Of a DNA stretch of 25,199 nt, positions 1-8,669 are shown in pieces. The notes under the pieces were generated by a model, which saw only the letters and a program-made list of their open reading frames with translations, searched no databases and was not told the DNA's origin. The DNA lies in the NCBI GenBank assembly GCA_035259205.1, contig DATFWO010000095.1, positions 1 through 25,199 on the forward strand, read 5' to 3'. Every line of letters begins with the position of its first letter. The stretch's first letter is position 1. The position numbers were made by a program, and so were the translations under genes. This DNA comes from SG8-41 sp035259205. GTDB taxonomy: Bacteria; Pseudomonadota; Gammaproteobacteria; Burkholderiales; SG8-41.

Positions 1-644
1 CGAAGTCCGACCTGCAGCAGGCCGACATCATCCACGTCGCCGACCGCGTGATCCGCCAGGGGATCGTGGACACGATCCACGACATGCCGTGGATCATGGA
101 CGCGCCGGTATTCCTCGTCTTCTGCGCGAACAACCGGCGGATCCGGCAGGTCGGCGAGTGGCGCGGCAAGCCGTTCGCGAACGAGCATCTCGATCACTTC
201 ATGAACGCGGCCGTGGATGCGGGTATCGTCATGATGAGCTTCATCCGCGCGGCGGAAGCGGCAGGACTCGGAACTTGCCCCATCAGCCACGTGCGCAATC
301 ACGCCGAGTTGACGAGCCGCGTACTCGAGCTGCCCGAAGGCATGTTCCCGGTTGCAGGCTTGTGCGTAGGCTATCCGGCGGAGGAAGGACGCATCACGCC
401 CCGGCTGCCCCTGGAGGTTACGGTGCACATGGACCGCTATGATGAAAGCGGTCTGAGGGAACGGATTGAGGCCTACGATCGCCGGCGCCATGCCGTGTTG
501 CCGTATCGCAAGCAGCGGGATGCCAGGCGCTACGGGGCGGCGGACTTCTACGGCTGGTCGGAGGACAAGGCGCGGCAATGCTCGGTTTCCGAGCGCGCCG
601 ACTTCGGCGCCTTCATCCGCAAGCAGGGATTCAGCCTGAAGTAG
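1..644 (+). CDS. Nitroreductase family protein, 3' part (5' end outside window)
   Basis: The reading frame is open from the first bases of the window (codons in phase with position 3), so the gene starts upstream and about 214 residues are visible. The fold is that of FMN-dependent nitroreductases of the NfsA/FRP type, which use NAD(P)H to reduce nitro-compounds, quinones or flavins in the cytoplasm. Visible family features are the early KSDLQQADIIHVADR segment, the AAEAAGLGTCPI stretch that normally contacts FMN, the GLCVGYPAEE..TPRLPLEVTVHMDRYDE region, and a C-terminal DFYGWSEDKARQCS..RADFGAFIRKQGF tail. The substrate cannot be told from sequence. It converges on ffh, and a 7-base-period stretch begins at its TAG stop. 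Family call is firm; the specific role is open. Confidence 0.85.
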   Translation, partial: KSDLQQADIIHVADRVIRQGIVDTIHDMPWIMDAPVFLVFCANNRRIRQVGEWRGKPFANEHLDHFMNAAVDAGIVMMSFIRAAEAAGLGTCPISHVRNHAELTSRVLELPEGMFPVAGLCVGYPAEEGRITPRLPLEVTVHMDRYDESGLRERIEAYDRRRHAVLPYRKQRDARRYGAADFYGWSEDKARQCSVSERADFGAFIRKQGFSLK

Positions 645-682
645 AAAATGCGCAATGGAAGATGAATGACGGCTAGACGGTC
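642..682. repeat. Weak heptamer-period array after the nitroreductase stop
   Basis: Starting at the TAG stop, related 7-base units can be read (ATGCGCA, then ATGGAAG, then ATGAATG), with ATG at 648, 655 and 662. Only about three units are convincing. It is listed because its position just after a stop codon matches the stronger arrays further on; alone it would not be called. Confidence 0.3.
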
Positions 683-708
683 GAGCCCACGGCGCGCGCT
701 CGTTCGGC

Positions 709-724
709 AATGCGCTGCCGGAGA

Positions 725-734
<10 letters not shown>
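709..734. terminator. Symmetric hairpin between convergent nitroreductase and ffh
   Basis: AATGCGCTG (709-717) and CAGCGCATT (726-734) form a perfect 9-base-pair inverted repeat with an 8-base loop. It overlaps the ffh stop codon (725-727) and lies between two convergent genes, so it could end transcription from either side. Neither strand has a T-run after it, so it is not a textbook intrinsic terminator. Confidence 0.4.
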
Positions 735-2077
<1,343 letters not shown>

Positions 2078-2091
2078 GACGGCGCCTATGA

Positions 2092-2114
2092 AGTAAACTT
2101 CGTGGAGTAAACTT
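2092..2114. repeat. Direct repeat AGTAAACTT x2 upstream of ffh
   Basis: AGTAAACTT occurs at 2092-2100 and again at 2106-2114, 14 bases apart (two helical half-turns short of three, and twice seven). It lies in the 125-base divergent gap between ffh and ypjD, 15 bases upstream of the ffh GTG. It could be a paired operator or a relic of the 7-base-period arrays seen elsewhere; nothing decides between these. Confidence 0.3.
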
Positions 2115-2202
2115 TGACCATGAGACTGCTGCGGACTGGCCGCGTAACCCCCTGACTCAGCGGGGAGGCGGAGGGGCGTTTCCCCTCGGCAGTCATTGGA
2201 CC

Positions 2203-3039
2203 ATGCGCGAAATTCTACCGTATCTCCTCACCGCACTGCTCTATGGCGCGCTCGGCTGGTATTTCTGGCGCGCAAGCTGGTCTGCCGCTACGAGCAATGC
2301 GCCAGCCGCCGCGGGCCCGGCATCGACCGGGTTCGAGCACTATTTCGTGCTCGTGCCCCTGCTGCTGCATGCCGCGCTGCTCGCTCGCGCCGCGTTCGCG
2401 CCCGACGGCCTGCACCTTGGCGTCGGCAACGCGGTCTCAGCGATCCTCTGGCTCACGGTGCTCATTTACTGGCTCGCCAATTTCTTCTATCGGCTCGACG
2501 GACTGCAATCGCTGGTGCTGCCGCTGGCGGCCGCCGCCGCGCTGCTGCCGGCGGTGTTTCCCTCGGTCAAGCCGCTGCCGCATACCGATTTCGCGGTGTT
2601 CAAGATCCACCTCCTGATCGCGATGGCGGCCTACAGTCTTCTCACTATCGCATCCCTGCACGTCCTGCTGATGACGCTCATCGAGCGGCGGCTGCATGAA
2701 GGCGCACTGCCGCCCAAGCTGCGCCAGCTTCCGCCGCTGCTCACCATGGAAAAGCTTCTGTTCCAGATCATCTGGGCCGGCTTCATCCTGCTCACGCTGA
2801 CCATCTTGAGCGGCGTGGTGTACTCGGAAGAGCTCTTCGGCAAGGCTGCGAAGTTCAATCACAAGACCGTATTCGGCGTGCTCTCGTGGATCATCTTCGC
2901 CGCCCTTCTCGCCGGCAGGCATATCTACGGCTGGCGTGGGCGCGTGGCGGTGCGCTGGACGCTTGCCGGCTTTCTCACGCTGGTGCTGGCCTATCTCGGC
3001 AGCAAGTTCGTGCTCGAAGTCATACTCGGGCGCGTCTGA
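2203..3039 (+). CDS. ypjD: CcsA/YpjD-type integral inner membrane protein
   Basis: The 278-residue protein is largely hydrophobic, with about eight predicted transmembrane segments (for example near residues 5-22, 45-65, 75-95, 100-115, 130-155, 180-205, 220-240 and 250-272). It belongs to the cytochrome c assembly (CcsA-like) superfamily in its YpjD form. Histidines in HTDFAVFKIHLLIAM and KFNHKTVFGVLSWIIF, and the GRHIYGWRGR segment, match the conserved positions of this family, but the tryptophan-rich WWD haem-handling motif of true CcsA/CcmC proteins is not evident, so a cytochrome c maturation role should not be assumed. In enterics ypjD sits beside corB and ffh, and the same trio is present here. 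Its stop overlaps the corB start by one base (TGATG), so the two are co-translated. ATG at 2203; the ribosome site is weak. Confidence 0.85.
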   Translation: MREILPYLLTALLYGALGWYFWRASWSAATSNAPAAAGPASTGFEHYFVLVPLLLHAALLARAAFAPDGLHLGVGNAVSAILWLTVLIYWLANFFYRLDGLQSLVLPLAAAAALLPAVFPSVKPLPHTDFAVFKIHLLIAMAAYSLLTIASLHVLLMTLIERRLHEGALPPKLRQLPPLLTMEKLLFQIIWAGFILLTLTILSGVVYSEELFGKAAKFNHKTVFGVLSWIIFAALLAGRHIYGWRGRVAVRWTLAGFLTLVLAYLGSKFVLEVILGRV

Positions 3040-4313
3040 TGGCGGACATCCCGCTCTGGGCCGAGCTCGTTGCCCTCGCCGTGCTGCTGCTGATTTCCGC
3101 GTTCTTCTCGCTCGCCGAGACGGCGATGATGGCGCTCAACCGCTATCGTCTCCGGCATCTCGTGGCGCAGGGTCACGGCGGCGCGCGCCGGGCGGCGGAC
3201 CTGCTGAAGCGCACCGACAAGCTCCTCGGCGCGATTCTGATCGGCAATACGATTGCCATCGCCGCCGCGACAACGATCGCGAACATCGTCGCCGTGAGAC
3301 TCCTCGGCGAAGACAAGCTCGTATACGCCGTCAGCACTCTCGTGATCTCCTTTCTCATCATCATCCTTTCCGAAATTACGCCCAAGGTGATCGGCGCCAC
3401 CTACGCCGAGCAGACCGCTTTCCCGGTCGCATACGTCCTCGGCCCCACGCAGCGGCTGCTGGAGCCCGCAGTCTGGTTCATCAACCTCTTCGTGCGCCCG
3501 CTGCTCGCGCTGCTCCGCATCAAGCCCGAGCAGCACGCCGACGCGCCGAAGCTCACTCCCGAGGAGATACGCACCCTCGTTCTGGAGTCCTCGAGCTTCA
3601 TGCCAAAAAAGCACGTGGCCATCCTGTTGAACCTCTTTGATCTTGCGGCGGTCACGGTCGACGACGTGATGGTGCCGCGCAATCAGATCGAAGCGATCGA
3701 CCTCGACGCGCCGCTCGATCAAATCCGCACCCAGGTAGCCACGGCCCACCACCGCCGGTTGCTGGTCTACCGCGGCGACCTGGACGAGGTAGTCGGCACA
3801 TTACGCGTGCGCGATGTGCTCAATGTCGTCCAGAACGAAGAGCTCACCAGGGAAAAACTCGCCGAAATCGTCCGGGAGCCCCATTTCGTGCCCGCCGGCA
3901 CGCCCCTGTTTTCGCAGTTGCAGCGCTTCCAGGAGCAGCAGGACGCCGTGAGCCTCGTCGTGGACGAGTACGGCGAGTTGATGGGGCTCGTGACGCTCGA
4001 GGACATACTCGAAGAGATCATCGGTGAATTCGCAACCCAGTCGCCGACGAAAGTCGGCGGATACGTGAAGCAGCCCGACGGCAGCTACCTGGTCGAAGGC
4101 GGGACGTTGCTGCGGGAACTCAACCGCAAGCTGGGATTCGACTTCAGGCTCGACGGTCCGAAGACCCTCAACGGGTTGATCCTGGAATACCTGCAGGACA
4201 TACCGGAGCCCAGCACGAGTCTCAAGATCGGCGGCCACCCGCTGGAGATCGTGCAAACCCACGGCCCCGTCGTGAAAGCGGTGCGCATTTACCCGCCCGC
4301 CCCGAGTTCCTGA
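3039..4313 (+). CDS. corB: CNNM/CorC (CorB-type) transporter with CBS domains
   Basis: The 424-residue protein belongs to the HlyC/CorC (CNNM/CorB) family of membrane proteins implicated in magnesium and cobalt transport. Residues 1-150 form the DUF21/CNNM transmembrane domain (hydrophobic runs near 7-28, 65-85 and 98-118, with the AFFSLAETAMMALNRYR signature). Two CBS domains follow at about 195-325 (DVMVPRNQIEAID..; AVSLVVDEYGELMGLVTLEDILEEIIGE), which in this family bind adenine nucleotides. The C-terminal 80 residues (DGSYLVEGGTLLRELNRKLGF..LIGGHPLEIV region) form the CorC_HlyC domain. The true start is ATG 3039, overlapping the ypjD TGA; an upstream in-frame extension is only read-through of ypjD in another frame. 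No terminator is seen after it. Confidence 0.92.
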   Translation: MADIPLWAELVALAVLLLISAFFSLAETAMMALNRYRLRHLVAQGHGGARRAADLLKRTDKLLGAILIGNTIAIAAATTIANIVAVRLLGEDKLVYAVSTLVISFLIIILSEITPKVIGATYAEQTAFPVAYVLGPTQRLLEPAVWFINLFVRPLLALLRIKPEQHADAPKLTPEEIRTLVLESSSFMPKKHVAILLNLFDLAAVTVDDVMVPRNQIEAIDLDAPLDQIRTQVATAHHRRLLVYRGDLDEVVGTLRVRDVLNVVQNEELTREKLAEIVREPHFVPAGTPLFSQLQRFQEQQDAVSLVVDEYGELMGLVTLEDILEEIIGEFATQSPTKVGGYVKQPDGSYLVEGGTLLRELNRKLGFDFRLDGPKTLNGLILEYLQDIPEPSTSLKIGGHPLEIVQTHGPVVKAVRIYPPAPSS

Positions 4314-4529
4314 GGGAGGGCCCGCACCGGGAGCTGAAATCAGCCACCCAAGGGCGGCGACCCACACCCGAAGCCTTCACAGCAGCGGGCACCGGGGGCC
4401 TTTGTGCATTACTACCCGATCTGTGACGGGCGGTCCAATCCCTCTTTACAAAGACGCCGGCTAAGCGCATCATTTCGCCTCAACAAGTGCGCCTAACCTA
4501 TTGGTTCACTGAGGCATTCGGGAGTCTAA
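4314..4529. other. Gene-free spacer between corB and pilC
   Basis: This 216-base spacer has no convincing ORF and no trace of the C-terminal PilB sequence in any frame. The pilC ribosome site GGGAG lies just before its ATG. A GG-N10-GC spacing near 4397-4410 loosely recalls a sigma-54 promoter but fits the consensus badly. The pilC promoter probably lies here, since no pilus gene precedes it. Confidence 0.5.
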
Positions 4530-5762
4530 ATGGCAACTGCAGCCGCTGCGGCACCAAAAAAACCGGACGTCAAGGAATTCAATTTCACCTGGGTCGGCAC
4601 GGACAAGGCGAACAAGACCGTCCGCGGGGAAATGCGCGCGACCGGGGAAGCGCAGGTCAACGCAACCCTGCGCCGACAGGGTATCAAGGTGGTGGAGGTC
4701 AAGCGTCAGCGGCTGGGGCGCGGCGGCAAGATTACCGACAAGGACATCACGCTGTTCACCCGTCAGCTCGCAACCATGCTGAAGTCCGGCGTCCCGCTGC
4801 TCCAGGCATTCGACATCGTGGGCAAGGGCCACAGCAATGCGGCGGTAGCCAAGCTGCTGCTCGACATCAAGACCGAGGTGGAAACCGGCTCGAGCCTGAA
4901 GCAGGCGTTCGAAAAGCATCCGCTCTACTTCGACTCCCTGTTCTGCAATCTGATCGGCGCCGGTGAACAGGCCGGCATACTGGACAGCCTGCTCGACCGC
5001 CTCGCGACCTACAAGGAAAAGACGCTCGCGATCAAGAGCAAGATCAAGTCCGCGCTGTTCTATCCGCTCGCAATCATCGTCGTCGCGTTCGTCATCACGG
5101 CGGTGATCATGATCTTCGTCATTCCCGCGTTCAAGCAGGTATTCGCAAGCTTCGGCGCGGACCTGCCGGGGCCCACGCTGTTCGTCATGGCGCTCTCGGA
5201 CTATTTCGTCGAGTATTGGTACGCCATCTTCGGCGGTATCGGCGGCGCGGTTTACTTTTTCTTCTACACGTGGAAGCGCTCCGAGAAGATGCAGATCTTC
5301 ATGGATCGCTTGCTGCTGAAAATCCCGGTCTTCGGCCACCTGGTGCGCATATCGTCGATCGCGCGGTGGACGCGCACGCTTTCCACCATGTTCGCCGCCG
5401 GGGTGCCCCTAGTGGAAGCGCTCGATTCCGTCGCCGGGGCTGCAGGAAACCACGAGTACTACGTCGCCACCAAGAAAATTCAAGGCGAAGTCGCAACCGG
5501 AGCGAGCTTGATGTCCGCAATGCAGGGCACCGAGGTCTTCCCGAACATGGTGCTGCAGATGGTCGCGATCGGCGAGGAATCCGGCTCGCTCGACTCGATG
5601 CTCGCCAAGGTGGCGGATTTCTACGAACAAGAGGTGGACGACGCCGTAGCCGCCCTCTCGAGCTTGATGGAGCCGATGATCATGGTGATCCTCGGCACTC
5701 TGATCGGCGGCCTCGTGATAGCCATGTACCTACCCATCTTCAAACTGGGCCAGGCGGTATAA
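4530..5762 (+). CDS. pilC: Type IV pilus inner membrane platform protein PilC
   Basis: PilC (GspF family) is the inner-membrane platform on which the PilB and PilT motors act to assemble and retract type IV pili. The 410 residues contain two T2SSF domains at about 70-195 (FTRQLATMLKSGVPLLQAFDIV; GSSLKQAFEKHPLYFDSLFCNLIGAGEQAG) and 275-400 (RWTRTLSTMFAAGVPLVEALDSVAG; VLQMVAIGEESGSLDSML), each followed by hydrophobic segments: about 180-205, 225-248 and 378-400. The N-terminal 60 residues (FTWVGTDKANKTVRGEM) are the usual cytoplasmic start of PilC. ATG at 4530 is preceded by GGGAG. pilD, coaE, zapD and yacG follow on the same strand. The pilB gene that normally precedes pilC is not here, so its motor must be encoded elsewhere or be missing. 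A heptamer array starts directly after the TAA stop. Confidence 0.95.
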   Translation: MATAAAAAPKKPDVKEFNFTWVGTDKANKTVRGEMRATGEAQVNATLRRQGIKVVEVKRQRLGRGGKITDKDITLFTRQLATMLKSGVPLLQAFDIVGKGHSNAAVAKLLLDIKTEVETGSSLKQAFEKHPLYFDSLFCNLIGAGEQAGILDSLLDRLATYKEKTLAIKSKIKSALFYPLAIIVVAFVITAVIMIFVIPAFKQVFASFGADLPGPTLFVMALSDYFVEYWYAIFGGIGGAVYFFFYTWKRSEKMQIFMDRLLLKIPVFGHLVRISSIARWTRTLSTMFAAGVPLVEALDSVAGAAGNHEYYVATKKIQGEVATGASLMSAMQGTEVFPNMVLQMVAIGEESGSLDSMLAKVADFYEQEVDDAVAALSSLMEPMIMVILGTLIGGLVIAMYLPIFKLGQAV

Positions 5763-5839
5763 GCAGGATAAAGGACCGGGAATCACGGATTCAGGAGTTC
5801 GCGCCGTGCCGCAATGTTCCCTGAATCCTGAATCCTGAG
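5763..5839. repeat. Two-armed heptamer array filling the pilC-pilD gap
   Basis: Immediately after the pilC TAA, five 7-base units of pattern NNNGGAN (one with GAA) run from 5763 to 5797, for example AAAGGAC and TCAGGAG. After a short spacer the inverted arm (about 5819-5839) reads as repeated CTGAATC. GGATTCAGGA (5787-5796) and TCCTGAATCC (5826-5835) are a perfect 10-base-pair inverted repeat with a 29-base loop. The inverted arm abuts the pilD ATG and leaves no purine-rich ribosome site. Confidence 0.8.
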
Positions 5840-6742
5840 ATGTCCGTTATTCAAGTCTTCCAAACTGCTCCCTGGCTCGTCGTCACCGCCGCCGTCGTGT
5901 TCGGGCTGCTTGTCGGCAGCTTTCTGAACGTCGTCATCCATCGCCTACCCCGTATGCTCGAACGGCAGTGGCGCGCCGACTGCGCAGAATTTGCGGGCGT
6001 CCCGATGCCCGAAGCCGAGAAGGTAAATCTCGTCGTTCCGCGTTCGAGCTGTCCGGGTTGCGGCCACCGCATCACCGCGCTCGAGAACATTCCGATCGTG
6101 AGTTTTCTCGTGCTGGGCGGCAAATGCGCGGCCTGCAAAAGACCGATTTCGCCGCGCTATCCGCTCGTGGAGGCGCTGTCCGGATTGATGGGGGGCTATG
6201 TGATATGGCGCTTTGGCCCCACCTGGGCCGGGCTGTGGGCGCTGGTCTACGTGTGGACGATGCTCGCGCTTGCTTTCATCGATCAGGAGACCGGGTACCT
6301 GCCGGACGACTTGACGCAGCCTCTGCTCTGGCTGGGCATCCTCGTCAGCTTCAACCAGACCCTCGGCGTAGACCTTCCCGCTTCCGTAGCGGGCGCGGCC
6401 GCCGGATATCTGACGTTGTGGACTATCGCAAAAGGTTGGGGGCTCTTGAGAAACGTCGAAGCCATGGGCCACGGGGATTTCAAGCTGCTCGCGGCAATCG
6501 GCGCGTGGCTGGGCTGGAAAGCGATTCTTGGAGCCGTGCTGATCTCGTCCTTCATGGGAGCCATCGCCGGCATCGTGGTCATGGCCGCAACCGGCCAGGG
6601 AATGCAGGCGAAGCTGCGCTTCGGACCATATCTGGCGGCCGCCGGCGTACTGCTGCTGCTCTGGGGCACCGAGATCAACGCCATCCTTCATCTCGACGAC
6701 ATCGGGGTCGAGCTTCGACAGCTTGTTCAAGACCTGTACTGA
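5840..6742 (+). CDS. pilD: Type IV prepilin peptidase / N-methyltransferase PilD
   Basis: PilD cleaves the leader of type IV prepilins and pseudopilins at the cytoplasmic face of the inner membrane and N-methylates the new N-terminal residue. The 300 residues show the N-terminal domain with both zinc-type cysteine pairs (CPGCGH and CAACKRPISPRYPLVEALSG, about residues 72-75 and 97-100) and the catalytic aspartates of A24 peptidases: FIDQETGYLPDDLT (around 147-160) and GHGDFKLLAAIGAWLGW (around 211-227, the GxGDxK motif). Six to eight transmembrane segments are predicted. The start ATG 5840 gives the expected short hydrophobic N-terminus (MSVIQVFQTAPWLVVTAAVV). Its TGA overlaps the coaE ATG by one base. 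Translation start is unusual because a heptamer array replaces the ribosome site. Confidence 0.95.
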   Translation: MSVIQVFQTAPWLVVTAAVVFGLLVGSFLNVVIHRLPRMLERQWRADCAEFAGVPMPEAEKVNLVVPRSSCPGCGHRITALENIPIVSFLVLGGKCAACKRPISPRYPLVEALSGLMGGYVIWRFGPTWAGLWALVYVWTMLALAFIDQETGYLPDDLTQPLLWLGILVSFNQTLGVDLPASVAGAAAGYLTLWTIAKGWGLLRNVEAMGHGDFKLLAAIGAWLGWKAILGAVLISSFMGAIAGIVVMAATGQGMQAKLRFGPYLAAAGVLLLLWGTEINAILHLDDIGVELRQLVQDLY

Positions 6743-7380
6743 TGGGATATGTGATCGGCCTCACCGGCGGCATCGGTTCGGGAAAATCAGCCGCCGCCCG
6801 CATGTTCGAGGAGCTGGGGGCAGCCATCGTTGATACCGACCAGATTGCCCATGAGTTGACGAGGCCCGGCGGCGCTGCGATGTCCGCGATACGTGACCGA
6901 TTCGGCCCGGAGTACATCGCCGGCGACGGCGGCCTCGAGCGGACGCGAATGCGCCGCCTGGTATTCCAGGACGCCAAGGCGAAGCAGAAACTCGAGGCAA
7001 TACTGCATCCGCTCATACGCCAGGAGACGCGCGCCCGCATCGCGGCTGCCACGCAGCCGTACGCCGTGGCTGTCGTGCCGCTGCTGCTGGAAACCGGGGC
7101 CTATCGCGAGTTCACGGACCGCGTGCTCGTGGTGGACTGCGCAGAGGATCGCCAGGTGCAGCGCGCCGCGCGGCGCGGCGGTGTTACCGAGGACGACGTG
7201 CGCGCGATCATGGCGGCGCAACTGCCGCGCGCCGAACGGCTGGCACGAGCCGACGACGTCCTGTCGAACGACGGGAGCCTCGCGTGTCTGCGGCGCCAGG
7301 TGCAGCAGCTGCACGGGAAATACATGGAGCTCGCTCGGATCAAGTCGAGCATCGGCTCCGACCTCCGAAAGCCGGCTTGA
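6742..7380 (+). CDS. coaE: Dephospho-CoA kinase
   Basis: CoaE performs the last step of coenzyme A synthesis, phosphorylating the 3'-OH of the ribose of dephospho-CoA with ATP in the cytoplasm. The 212 residues begin MGYVIGLTGGIGSGKSAAA, with the Walker A motif GGIGSGKS at about 9-16, followed by VDTDQIAHELTRPGG (CoA-binding region, about 30-44) and HPLIRQETRARI and VPLLLETG, characteristic of the family; length is normal. ATG 6742 overlaps the pilD stop (TGATG), so the two are translationally coupled; a longer in-frame upstream extension is discounted as pilD read in another frame. The pilD-coaE-zapD-yacG order is common in Beta- and Gammaproteobacteria. Confidence 0.96.
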   Translation: MGYVIGLTGGIGSGKSAAARMFEELGAAIVDTDQIAHELTRPGGAAMSAIRDRFGPEYIAGDGGLERTRMRRLVFQDAKAKQKLEAILHPLIRQETRARIAAATQPYAVAVVPLLLETGAYREFTDRVLVVDCAEDRQVQRAARRGGVTEDDVRAIMAAQLPRAERLARADDVLSNDGSLACLRRQVQQLHGKYMELARIKSSIGSDLRKPA

Positions 7381-7520
7381 ATAATCCGGACAAAGCCTTT
7401 ATGTTTCGTGGATTTTGTTAAATACTTAACGGTCGCATCGACGTTGCGACGAGGAAATAGCCCTTGCTTAGGTTCTAGCCATCGGCTTGGCAGCAAGCAA
7501 GACTGAGGAACCGTTCCGAC
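7381..7520. other. Structured spacer between coaE and zapD
   Basis: This 140-base gap is more AT-rich than its surroundings and holds three short inverted repeats: GTTAA/TTAAC around 7417-7430, GTCGCA (7432-7437) with TGCGAC (7445-7450), and CTTGCT (7463-7468) with AGCAAG (7492-7497). The AT-rich part (TTTTGTTAAATACTTAAC) could contain a -10 element for zapD-yacG. None of these has a T-run. GAGGAA at 7505-7510 is the likely zapD ribosome site. Confidence 0.4.
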
Positions 7521-8276
7521 GTGATCAGTTACGAGTACCCATTGAGTGAGCGCGTACGCACGCTGCTGCGGCTCGAAGATCTCTTCGAGCGTGTCGACTA
7601 CTTTCTTCACAAGAACGACTCGCAGGAGCACCACATCGCGCTGCTCTCGATCTTCGAGATCCTCGAGGTCTCGAGCCGCGCCGACCTAAAATCAGACCTG
7701 CTGCAGGAGCTCGAGCGCCAGAAGCACACGCTGGAAGCGCTGCGCGACAACCCCGAGGTTTCCGAGGAGGCGCTCGACAACGTGCTGTGGCAGATCGATC
7801 AGGCCTCCTCGCGTTTGTTTCAGGCATCGGGGAAGATCGGCCAGGAGCTGCGCGAGAACGAGTGGCTGATGAGCATCCGGCAGCGCACCAGCATTCCCGG
7901 GGGTGCGTGCGAATTCGATCTTCCCTCCTATCACTACTGGCTCCAGCAGGCGCCGGAGCAGCATCGCACCGACCTGCAGTCGTGGCTTGCGCCTTTCCTG
8001 CCGATCCGTGACGGGATAGCAATCGTGCTGCGGCTGCTGCGCGAGTCCGGCAAGACCACCTCGCAGGTCGCGTACCAGGGGGTTTACCAGCAAATGATGG
8101 CGGGCCGGATGGCGCAGATGCTGCGAATCAGGTTGCAGCGGCAGTTCCAGTGTGTTCCGGAGATCAGCGCCAACAAGCATGCACTCAACATCCGTTTCAC
8201 GACTCAGGAGGGCATGCACCGCCCGAAGGCGGCCGACACGGACGTCGAATTCGAGCTGACTTTTTGCAATCTCTAG
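7521..8276 (+). CDS. zapD: Cell division protein ZapD
   Basis: ZapD (YacF, DUF1342) is a cytoplasmic factor that binds the FtsZ C-terminal tail and bundles FtsZ filaments in the Z-ring. The 251 residues start MISYEYPLSERVRTLLRLEDLFERV, the hallmark of the family, and are largely helical, with LLSIFEILEVSSRADLKSDLLQELERQ, GGACEFDLPSYHYWLQ (about 129-144) and LRLLRESGKTTSQVAYQGVYQQMM (about 172-195) also typical. The start is GTG at 7521, preceded by GAGGAA. Its partner FtsZ is encoded in this same window (19865-21031). yacG follows, with a short heptamer array in the 23-base gap. Confidence 0.95.
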   Translation: MISYEYPLSERVRTLLRLEDLFERVDYFLHKNDSQEHHIALLSIFEILEVSSRADLKSDLLQELERQKHTLEALRDNPEVSEEALDNVLWQIDQASSRLFQASGKIGQELRENEWLMSIRQRTSIPGGACEFDLPSYHYWLQQAPEQHRTDLQSWLAPFLPIRDGIAIVLRLLRESGKTTSQVAYQGVYQQMMAGRMAQMLRIRLQRQFQCVPEISANKHALNIRFTTQEGMHRPKAADTDVEFELTFCNL

Positions 8277-8308
8277 CGGCGAGCGGCGAGGTCGGAGCCA
8301 TGAGCGCG
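8274..8308. repeat. Short heptamer array across the zapD-yacG junction
   Basis: From the TAG stop of zapD, units with GAG at an exact 7-base spacing (8281, 8288, 8295, 8302) run through the gap and over the yacG start codon; GAGCGGC is the clearest unit. It supplies the purine-rich stretch before the yacG ATG. It is short and in GC-rich DNA, so chance is not excluded. Confidence 0.45.
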
Positions 8309-8602
8309 AAGCGAGACGCGAGCAAGCACCCGCCGGCTGCGAAGCTTGAAGCCCGCGGCTCGGGGCCGAAGGCTGCGACTTCCGGGCGTCGCATCGTCGC
8401 CTGCCCCACCTGCGGCAAAGCCGTGGAATGGGCGCAGCAAAGCGTCTATCGCCCGTTCTGCTCCGAGCGCTGCAAGACGGTCGATCTCGGCGCGTGGGCA
8501 TCCGAGAAATACCGCATTCCGGTAGCGGAAGACAAGGACGAGCCCGCCAGCGCTCGCCCGGACGAGCCCCCGACATCCGCCGGGAAAATCAGAGATAGAT
8601 AG
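8300..8602 (+). CDS. yacG: DNA gyrase inhibitor / zinc-binding protein YacG
   Basis: YacG is a small zinc protein reported in E. coli to bind GyrB and inhibit gyrase. The 100 residues contain the four zinc-binding cysteines as CPTCGK (about residues 35-38) and CSERCK (about 54-58), with VEWAQQSVYRPFCSERCKTVDLGAWASEKYRIPV matching the family core. The N-terminal 30 residues (MSAKRDASKHPPAAKLEAR) and the acidic/proline C-terminus are low-complexity extensions. ATG 8300 is chosen because it gives a normal YacG length and has GAGG/GGAG upstream; a longer in-frame extension from 8150 lies inside zapD and is rejected. It is the last gene of the pilC-yacG group. Confidence 0.93.
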   Translation: MSAKRDASKHPPAAKLEARGSGPKAATSGRRIVACPTCGKAVEWAQQSVYRPFCSERCKTVDLGAWASEKYRIPVAEDKDEPASARPDEPPTSAGKIRDR

Positions 8603-8632
8603 CCGCGGGCCGGCCGTCGGGCGGCTCGCGGC
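8602..8632 (+). terminator. GC-rich hairpin after yacG
   Basis: GCCGCG (8602-8607) pairs with CGCGGC (8627-8632), with further G-C pairing inside. It overlaps the end of yacG and lies between convergent genes. There is no T-run, so termination is only a possibility. Confidence 0.3.
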
Positions 8633-8669
8633 CCCATCGGGCCAATAGCTTCAGCACGATTTCGGCAGG

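Noticed and set aside
4311..4350. A heptamer array after the corB stop (TGAGGGAGGG...)
   Set aside because: Only two G-rich units could be read and no 7-base period continues beyond them.
4395..4412. Possible sigma-54 promoter before pilC (GG-N10-GC spacing)
   Set aside because: The flanking bases fit the TGGCAC-N5-TTGCA consensus poorly and pilC is not a usual sigma-54 target.
4425..4500. Resemblance to part of a cyclic-di-GMP (GEMM) riboswitch upstream of pilC
   Set aside because: Only a short ACAAAGACGCCGGCTAAG stretch recalls it; the conserved CACGCACAGGGCAAACC segment and receptor helix are absent.
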